From assembly GCA_900556455.1 (NCBI GenBank), contig USOV01000025.1, positions 1-12,344 of the forward strand: DNA of 12,344 nucleotides, given 5' to 3'. Numbering within the stretch: position 1 is the first letter of the stretch; every line of letters begins with the position of its first letter. The DNA is from an uncultured Clostridium sp. (lineage in GTDB: Bacteria; Bacillota; Clostridia; TANB77; CAG-508). The notes below the pieces were generated by a model. The model was not told the origin of the DNA. It was given only the letters and a program-made list of their open reading frames with translations, and searched no databases. Of this stretch, positions 7,311 through 12,344 are shown one piece after another. The translations under genes and the position numbers were made by a program.

Positions 7311-7552
7311 ATGACAAAATAACAAAATAAATTGCAATTTGAGAGGAAATGAATTTATTGTAAACAATGTAGAGGTCGCTGCCCACGGCGACCCGCAAAC
7401 ACATCTTTGAACTACAATAATAAAAAAGTCCCAAGAAGGCCTCAGGACTTCTTGGGACAAGGGGAAAATGGAAAATTGAAATGGAAAACTATGGTGTTTA
7501 TGAGATAATAAAAATGTAGAATAGAGCTCCCTCTAGGGAGTGCTATTTTTTT
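7311..7552 (+). ncRNA. Structured small RNA of unknown class, about 240 nt
   Basis: This stretch has its own promoter and terminator and no credible gene, yet is strongly structured and richer in GC than its surroundings. Helices seen: GGTCGCTG (7374-7381) with CGGCGACC (7386-7393) around CCCA; a perfect 11-pair stem 7428-7438 with 7448-7458 around a nine-base loop; and TTATTGTA (7355-7362) with TACAATAA (7413-7420), which would enclose the first hairpin. A purine-rich single-stranded segment with repeated ATGGAAAA (about 7459-7490) follows, then the terminator at 7521-7552. I see no T-box sequence, SRP Alu/GNRA core, RNase P or tmRNA features, nor a clear 6S rod. It ends 157 bases before the miaB start, behind a good terminator, so it is probably a stand-alone RNA and not a riboswitch. 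Ends are estimates. Confidence 0.7.
7521..7552 (+). terminator. Intrinsic terminator of the non-coding RNA
   Basis: CTCCC (7527-7531) pairs with GGGAG (7536-7540) around TCTA. A 2x2 internal loop separates this from ATAG (7521-7524) paired with CTAT (7543-7546). A run of seven T (7546-7552) follows directly. Confidence 0.85.
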
Positions 7553-7655
7553 ATACAATAGATGTAGAAAAGTATTCAAAATACTAATTTTGTAAATTTT
7601 ATTTCACATCAATTGTAAAACAACAACTTTTACGCAAATAAAACAAAAATGAATA

Positions 7656-7684
7656 TTGAAAAATTTGAAAAAATGTATTACAAT
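7656..7684 (+). promoter_or_regulatory. Promoter of the miaB-mutS operon
   Basis: TTGAAA (7656-7661), 17 bases, then TACAAT (7679-7684). The start would be near 7691, just before the ribosome site GGAGG (7697-7701). It lies within the upstream extension of the miaB frame, which supports the GTG start at 7709. Confidence 0.5.
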
Positions 7685-7708
7685 ATAGCAGAAAATGGAG
7701 GAATAATT

Positions 7709-9082
7709 GTGAACAAAGAAGTAATACAAGAACAACTAGAATACATAGAAAAAATAAGAAAACTAAATGAAGGCAAAAAATTATATTATAATATCTTAAC
7801 AATGGGTTGCCAGCTAAATGAAAACGATTCAGAAAAAATAAGTGGAATGGCAACAAAAATGGGATATGCTTATACCGATAATTTAGAACAAGCAAATTTA
7901 TATATTATAAACACATGCTGTGTACGTGAAAATGCAGAAGAAAAACTTTTTGGAAAACTTGGAGAACTAAAAAAATTAAGAGAAAAAAATAATGCAATCA
8001 TAGCACTTTGCGGGTGCATGATGCAAGAAAAACATATACAAGAAAAGCTAAAACAAAGCTATCCATATGTAGATATTATATTTGGAACACACACACTACA
8101 TAAATTTCCAGAAGATGTCTATAAAATATTGAATGAAAGAAAAAAAATAAAAGATGTTCTAGATATAGATGGAGAAGTTTATGAAGGCCTTCCAATAAAA
8201 AGAAACGATGAAAAACGAGCATCTGTAACAATAATGTATGGATGTAACAATTTCTGCTCATATTGCATAGTACCTTATGTTAGAGGAAGAGAAAGAAGTA
8301 GAAATCCAGAAGACATTTTAAAAGAAATTGAAGGTTTAGCAAAGGAAGGATATAAAGAAATAACATTACTTGGACAAAATGTAAATTCATATAAACCAAG
8401 AGATAATTATGGTTTTGCAAATCTTTTAGAAGATGTGGAAAAAATAGAAGGAATAGAAATAATAAAATTTATATCTCCGCACCCAAAGGACTTTACAGAT
8501 GATGTAATAGATGTAATTGCAAAAAGCAAAAAAATATCTAGATTATTACATGTACCATTACAATCTGGAAGTACAGAAGTATTAAAGAAAATGAATAGAA
8601 AATATACAAAAGAACATTATTTAAATTTAATAAAAAAAATAAAAGACAAAGTCCCAGACGCACTCTTTTCAACAGACATAATAGTAGGTTTCCCAGGAGA
8701 AACAGAAGAAGATTTTGAAGAAACTTTAGATGTAGTTAGAAAAGTAAATTTTGAACAAATATTTATGTTTATATATTCAAGAAGAGTAGGAACGGTAGCA
8801 GATAAAATGGAAAATCAAATCCCAGAAACAATAAAACATAAAAGATTTGATAGATTAAAAGAACTTTTTGAAACACAAGTAGAAGAAAATAACAAAAAAT
8901 ACATAGGAACAACTCAAAAAATTTTAGTAGAAGGTTATAGTAAAACAAATGACAAGATGCTTACAGGAAGAACAAACAGCAATAAGGTAGTAGTATTTGT
9001 TGGACCAGAAGATTCAATAGGACAAGTAATAGATTTAAAAATAATATCAGAACATAAATGGTATTTAAGAGGTGAAATATAA
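7709..9082 (+). CDS. miaB: tRNA-2-methylthio-N6-isopentenyladenosine synthase MiaB
   Basis: A radical-SAM methylthiotransferase that adds a methylthio group to i6A37 of tRNAs reading UNN codons. The 457-residue product has the three parts of the family. The N-terminal UPF0004 domain carries its cluster cysteines Cys34 (MGCQLN), Cys70 (NTCCVRENAE) and Cys103 (CGCMMQ). The radical-SAM domain has Cys179, Cys183 and Cys186 (CNNFCSYC). The C-terminal region (about 385-457) is TRAM-like and ends HKWYLRGE. I chose GTG 7709 because GGAGG (7697-7701) lies seven bases before it and a promoter ends just upstream. An ATG at 7649 would add 20 residues but has no ribosome site. The stop TAA abuts the mutS ATG, so the two form one operon. 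The isopentenyl substrate needs MiaA, which is not in the window. Confidence 0.95.
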   Translation: MNKEVIQEQLEYIEKIRKLNEGKKLYYNILTMGCQLNENDSEKISGMATKMGYAYTDNLEQANLYIINTCCVRENAEEKLFGKLGELKKLREKNNAIIALCGCMMQEKHIQEKLKQSYPYVDIIFGTHTLHKFPEDVYKILNERKKIKDVLDIDGEVYEGLPIKRNDEKRASVTIMYGCNNFCSYCIVPYVRGRERSRNPEDILKEIEGLAKEGYKEITLLGQNVNSYKPRDNYGFANLLEDVEKIEGIEIIKFISPHPKDFTDDVIDVIAKSKKISRLLHVPLQSGSTEVLKKMNRKYTKEHYLNLIKKIKDKVPDALFSTDIIVGFPGETEEDFEETLDVVRKVNFEQIFMFIYSRRVGTVADKMENQIPETIKHKRFDRLKELFETQVEENNKKYIGTTQKILVEGYSKTNDKMLTGRTNSNKVVVFVGPEDSIGQVIDLKIISEHKWYLRGEI

Positions 9083-11693
9083 ATGGCGGAATTTTCTCCA
9101 ATGATGCAACATTATTTAGAAACAAAGGAAAAATACAAAGATTGCATTTTATTTTATAGATTAGGAGACTTCTATGAAATGTTTTTTGAAGATGCAAAAA
9201 TAGCTGCAAGAGAACTAGAATTAACACTAACAGGGAAAGAATGTGGACAACCTGAACGTGCACCTATGGCAGGTATTCCTTTCCATGCGGCAGAAAACTA
9301 TATTTCAAGATTAATAGAAAAAGGATATAAAGTAGCAATATGTGAGCAATTAGAAGATCCAAAAACAGCTAAAGGAATTGTAAAAAGAGATGTTATAAGA
9401 GTTGTAACACCAGGAACAGTAATGGAAGCAAACCTATTAGACGAAAAGAAAAACAACTACATAATGTCAGTATTCAAAAAAGGAATATACTTTGGACTAG
9501 CTATTTGTGATATAACAACAGGAGATTTTTATACAAGTAAAATAATGGGCGAGAACAACTATGCAACACTTATAGATGAGATTTCTAAATTTAATCCGGC
9601 AGAAATTATAGTAAATAAAATGTTGTTTGACTCTGAGGAAGAAATAAAAGGAATAAGAAAAAGATTTGGAGCGTACATAACAAACTTACAAGAAGAAGCC
9701 TTCAAAGAAGATGTGGAAAATTTACTAGAAAACTATACTTTTATAGAAAATGAAAAAAAGCTAGAAAATCTTGATAATCATTTGTTAGAAGTAGCAAGTA
9801 TAAATGCACTTTTGGACTATTTAAACCAAACACAAAAAATTAAATTAGAGCATATAAATTTAATTCACATCTATAGCACAAATAGATACATGTCGCTAGA
9901 CATAACAGCAAGAAGAAACTTAGAACTTACAGAAAGAATGCACGATAAAGCTAAAAAAGGAAGTTTACTTTGGGTATTAGATAAAACTCTTACATCAATG
10001 GGAGGAAGACTTCTAAGAAGATGGATAAATGAGCCATTAGTAAATGTAAAAGAAATAAATGATAGATTAGAAGCAGTAGAAGAACTAAAAGACAACATAA
10101 TCTTAAGAGGAGAAATTTCAAATAATCTAAAATATGTTTATGATATAGAAAGATTAGTTCGGAAAAATTGCATATGGAAACTGTAATGCAAGGGATTTGG
10201 TGTCATTAAAAAGCTCTTTAAAACAACTTCCTGAAATAAAGCAAATGTTAGAAAAAACTAATTCAAGTATGCTAAGAAATTTATATTCAGATTTAGATGT
10301 ATGTAAAGATTTATTTGACTTAATAGAAAATGCAATAGTAGAAGAGCCACCAATTACAATTACAGAAGGTGGAATAATTAAACAAGGCTATAATGAAGAA
10401 GTAGATGAACTAAAAAAAGCTACAACAGATGGCAAAAACTGGCTACTAGAGCTAGAAGCAAGAGAAAAAGAAAAAACAGGCATAAAAAATTTAAGAATTG
10501 GATTTAACAAAGTATTTGGTTATTTCTTTGAAGTAACAAAATCATATTTAAATATGGTTCCAGATAGATTTATAAGAAAGCAAACTCTAACAAATGCAGA
10601 AAGATATATAACAGAAGAATTAACTGAACTTGAAAGCAAAATATTAGGCTCAGAAGATAGAATTGTAAACTTAGAATATGAATTGTTCGTAGAAATAAGA
10701 AAAAAATTAGCTGCAAATATTGTAAGATTACAAAAAACTGCAAATATAATTGCAATTTTAGATACTTTAATTTCATTCGCAACAGTTTCAGAGGATATGA
10801 ACTATGTAAAACCAGTAGTTGACGATAGTGGGATTTTAGATATAAAAGGTGGACGTCATCCAGTAATAGAAAAAATGATAGATACTGGAAGTTTTGTGGA
10901 TAATGACACATATTTGGACAAGGAAAATGATAGGTTGGCAATAATTACAGGACCAAATATGGCAGGAAAATCTACATATATGAGACAAGTGGCATTAATT
11001 ACATTAATGGCTCAAATAGGCTGCTTTGTACCAGCAACTGAAGCAAAAATTGGAGTTGTAGACAAAATATTTACAAGAGTTGGAGCATCAGATGATTTAA
11101 GTATGGGACAAAGTACATTCATGGTTGAAATGATGGAAGTTGCAACAATACTTAGAGAAGCAACATCAAATAGCTTGATAATACTAGATGAAATAGGAAG
11201 AGGAACATCAACATATGATGGATTGTCAATTGCATGGGCAGTTGTAGAGCATGTAGCAAACAAAGAAAAATGCGGAGCAAAAACATTATTTGCAACACAT
11301 TACCATGAACTCACAGACCTAGAAAATAAAGTAGAAGGTGTAAAAAATTATTCAATAGCAGTAAAGGAAAAAGGGGAAGATATAATCTTCTTAAGAAAGA
11401 TAGTTCCAGGAGGAACAGATGAAAGCTATGGAATACATGTAGCAAAACTTGCAGGAGTTCCACAAGTTGTTGTAAAAAGGTCTAATGAAATACTAAAATC
11501 TTTAGAAAGAAAAAGTATTCTAGGTAGCAAAAATGTGGAAAAAGAAAACAAAAAAGTAATGGCTGGGCAATTAGACCTTTACAATTATAAATTAGCAGAA
11601 ATAGCACATGAATTAGACAAAGTAAACTTAAATGAATTAACACCAATAGATGCATTAAATGTATTATCAAAAATGAAAGAAAAAATGAAATAA
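9083..11693 (+). CDS. mutS: DNA mismatch repair protein MutS, with +1 frameshift in the core domain
   Basis: Recognises mismatches and small loops and recruits MutL, in an ATP-dependent way. Joined across one skipped base (C10160) it gives 869 residues, normal for MutS. Seen in order: the mismatch-reading motif DFYE with Phe30 and Glu32 in domain I; the connector; the core/lever helices, where the break occurs after Val359 in the conserved segment DIERLV-GKIAYGN; the clamp; then the ATPase with Walker A GPNMAGKST (about 623-631), Walker B LIILDEIGRGTS (about 698-709, Asp702/Glu703) and ATHYHEL (about 737-743). Unshifted translation ends at TAA 10184-10186 after 367 residues, without the ATPase. 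The ATG follows the miaB stop directly, with GAGGTG (9069-9074) as ribosome site. No mutL is present. A loss-of-function mutator allele is an alternative reading of the break. Confidence 0.93.
10157..10163 (+). other. +1 frameshift site in mutS (GTT CGG A)
   Basis: Zero frame: GTT (10157-10159), CGG (10160-10162). The conserved protein resumes at GGA (10161-10163). Removing C10160 gives R-L-V-G-K-I-A-Y-G-N, a well conserved MutS core segment, so the break position is fixed almost to the base. Confidence 0.82.
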
Positions 11694-11721
11694 AAAAACA
11701 GTAAGAAGCAACAATAAATTA

Positions 11722-11750
11722 TTGACAAGAAAAAAGTTTAATAATAAAAT
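11722..11750 (+). promoter_or_regulatory. Promoter of the pilin-like gene
   Basis: A perfect TTGACA (11722-11727), 17 bases, then TAAAAT (11745-11750), 28 bases after mutS ends. The start would be near 11757, giving a leader of about 75 bases that ends in a strong AGGAGG (11819-11824). Confidence 0.65.
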
Positions 11751-11832
11751 ATGAATGTATACAAAATATCAGAATAATAGAACAGTGATTAAGACAAAGA
11801 AAAATAGGAAAAATAAATAGGAGGAAAGGAAA

Positions 11833-12300
11833 ATGAGGAGAACAAAAGAAATGAGAAAACAAAACGGTCTAACATTAATTGCACTGATAGTAACAATTAT
11901 TATAATGTTAATTCTTGTTACTATTACAGTAAATTTTGCAATAAATGGAGGGGTGCTTGATTATGCCAAAAAAGCAAAACTAGAAATGGAAAATACAATA
12001 GGCTATCAAGAAAATTTAGCAAATGAATTATTTAATTTTGCGGATGGAAATGGAGGCGGAAGCAGCGGAGGAAACGAAGACGGAGGCGGAAGTGAAGAAC
12101 CGCCAATAGAAGAACCTCCTGTTCTCCCTACATTTACTTATACAGGTGAATATGAAATCGTCAATGATGATGACACTCCTTACACAGAGGGAAACAAAAA
12201 TTGGAAAATTAGATTTCTTACATCAGGCAAACTAACAATAAGAGCAGATGTGAAGATTGATGTATTCCTTGTTGGCGGCGGAGGCGGCGGCAGCTGGTAA
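11833..12300 (+). CDS. Pilin-like glycine-rich surface protein, possibly interrupted
   Basis: A 155-residue frame with AGGAGG eight bases upstream of the ATG. The N-terminus has a basic leader and Asn-Gly-Leu-Thr-Leu-Ile-Ala followed by a hydrophobic helix (about 14-36), like a class III or type IV prepilin. Cleavage would fall after Gly12, and the usual Glu at mature position 5 is Ala17. A Gly/Ser/Glu/Pro linker (about 70-100) follows, then a strand-rich segment ending FLVGGGGGGSW. Similar proteins of Clostridia usually continue far into glycine-rich sequence, but here TAA 12298-12300 stops it. The same frame reads on as V-V-K-A-G-A-A-G at the right edge, so a broken or phase-switched gene is possible. 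From about 12050 codon use shifts to GGC, GAC, CTC and GTC, unlike the first half. This suggests a transferred or shuffled C-terminal cassette. Confidence 0.65.
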   Translation: MRRTKEMRKQNGLTLIALIVTIIIMLILVTITVNFAINGGVLDYAKKAKLEMENTIGYQENLANELFNFADGNGGGSSGGNEDGGGSEEPPIEEPPVLPTFTYTGEYEIVNDDDTPYTEGNKNWKIRFLTSGKLTIRADVKIDVFLVGGGGGGSW

Positions 12301-12344
12301 AACCGCTTGCTGTTGTCTGTTGTAAAGGCAGGCGCTGCCGGAGG

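Noticed and set aside
7272..7460. Reverse-strand 62-residue frame across the non-coding RNA
   Set aside because: It has no ribosome site, its composition reflects the RNA helices, and it runs through the promoter and both stems.
7481..7519. Twelve-codon frame (M-E-N-Y-G...) in the non-coding RNA, as a leader peptide
   Set aside because: Its nearest GGGG is about 17 bases upstream, too far, and the terminator follows directly. Not enough to call a gene.
7649..7708. miaB start at ATG 7649
   Set aside because: It has no ribosome site and overlaps a promoter. GTG 7709 has GGAGG at ideal spacing and begins the conserved protein.
2927..11693. Treating nadD, the U32 gene and mutS as ordinary pseudogenes
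   Set aside because: Each has only one lesion, of the same base in the same context, and the rest is well conserved. Independent decay would give varied lesions. Sequencing error remains possible and is stated as the main alternative.
9083..11693. Inteins, introns or mobile elements as the cause of the three breaks
   Set aside because: Only one base is extra at each break. There are no inserted sequence, direct repeats or intron ends.
1..12344. CRISPR arrays, insertion sequences, attachment sites or prophage genes
   Set aside because: I saw no regularly spaced repeats, transposase or phage-like genes on either strand. The tRNA-Leu 3' end has no repeated copy in the window.

Overview
The window is very AT-rich chromosomal DNA. 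Strong AGGAGG-type ribosome binding sites, TTGACA/TATAAT-type promoters and the gene families present point to a low-GC Firmicute, most likely an uncultured or gut-type member of the Clostridia. This placement is an inference from composition and protein families. Arginine is written almost only as AGA/AGG, and every stop I assign to a gene is TAA.

Layout. 3-383: C-terminal end of an unrecognised protein. 391-534: a promoter and tRNA-Leu(CAA). 571-2291: glmM (amino-sugar supply for the cell wall) and a small three-helix membrane protein. 2345-3503: a deoxynucleoside/thymidylate-type P-loop kinase and nadD (NAD synthesis), closed by a terminator. 3517-3825: a small reverse-strand gene of unknown function, divergent from 4077-6438, a long peptidase U32 family protein. 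6566-7267: a YgjP-type zinc metallopeptidase. 7275-7552: a free-standing, strongly structured non-coding RNA with its own promoter and terminator. 7709-11693: a miaB-mutS operon (tRNA ms2i6A modification and DNA mismatch repair). 11833-12300: a pilin-like, glycine-rich surface protein whose second half has a different codon style.

The outstanding observation concerns three well-conserved genes: nadD, the U32 peptidase gene and mutS. Each has its reading frame broken by exactly one extra base, and the break is the same each time. An extra C stands directly before a conserved GGA glycine codon, giving NNT-CGG-A in the zero frame (CTT CGG A, ACT CGG A, GTT CGG A). Dropping that C restores a full-length family member in all three. 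By my reading of roughly 3,700 codons in this window, CGG is never used in frame anywhere else. This suggests that CGG is an unread ('hungry' or unassigned) codon and that the ribosome moves +1 at CGG-A, or that a four-base CGGA codon is read as glycine. A fourth TCGGA lies at the left edge of the window, with GGA in frame with the downstream open frame.

The genes are otherwise housekeeping. If the frameshifts are real, translation of NAD synthesis, a U32 protease and mismatch repair all depend on one recoding event. A systematic sequencing or base-calling error at TCGGA is the main alternative.
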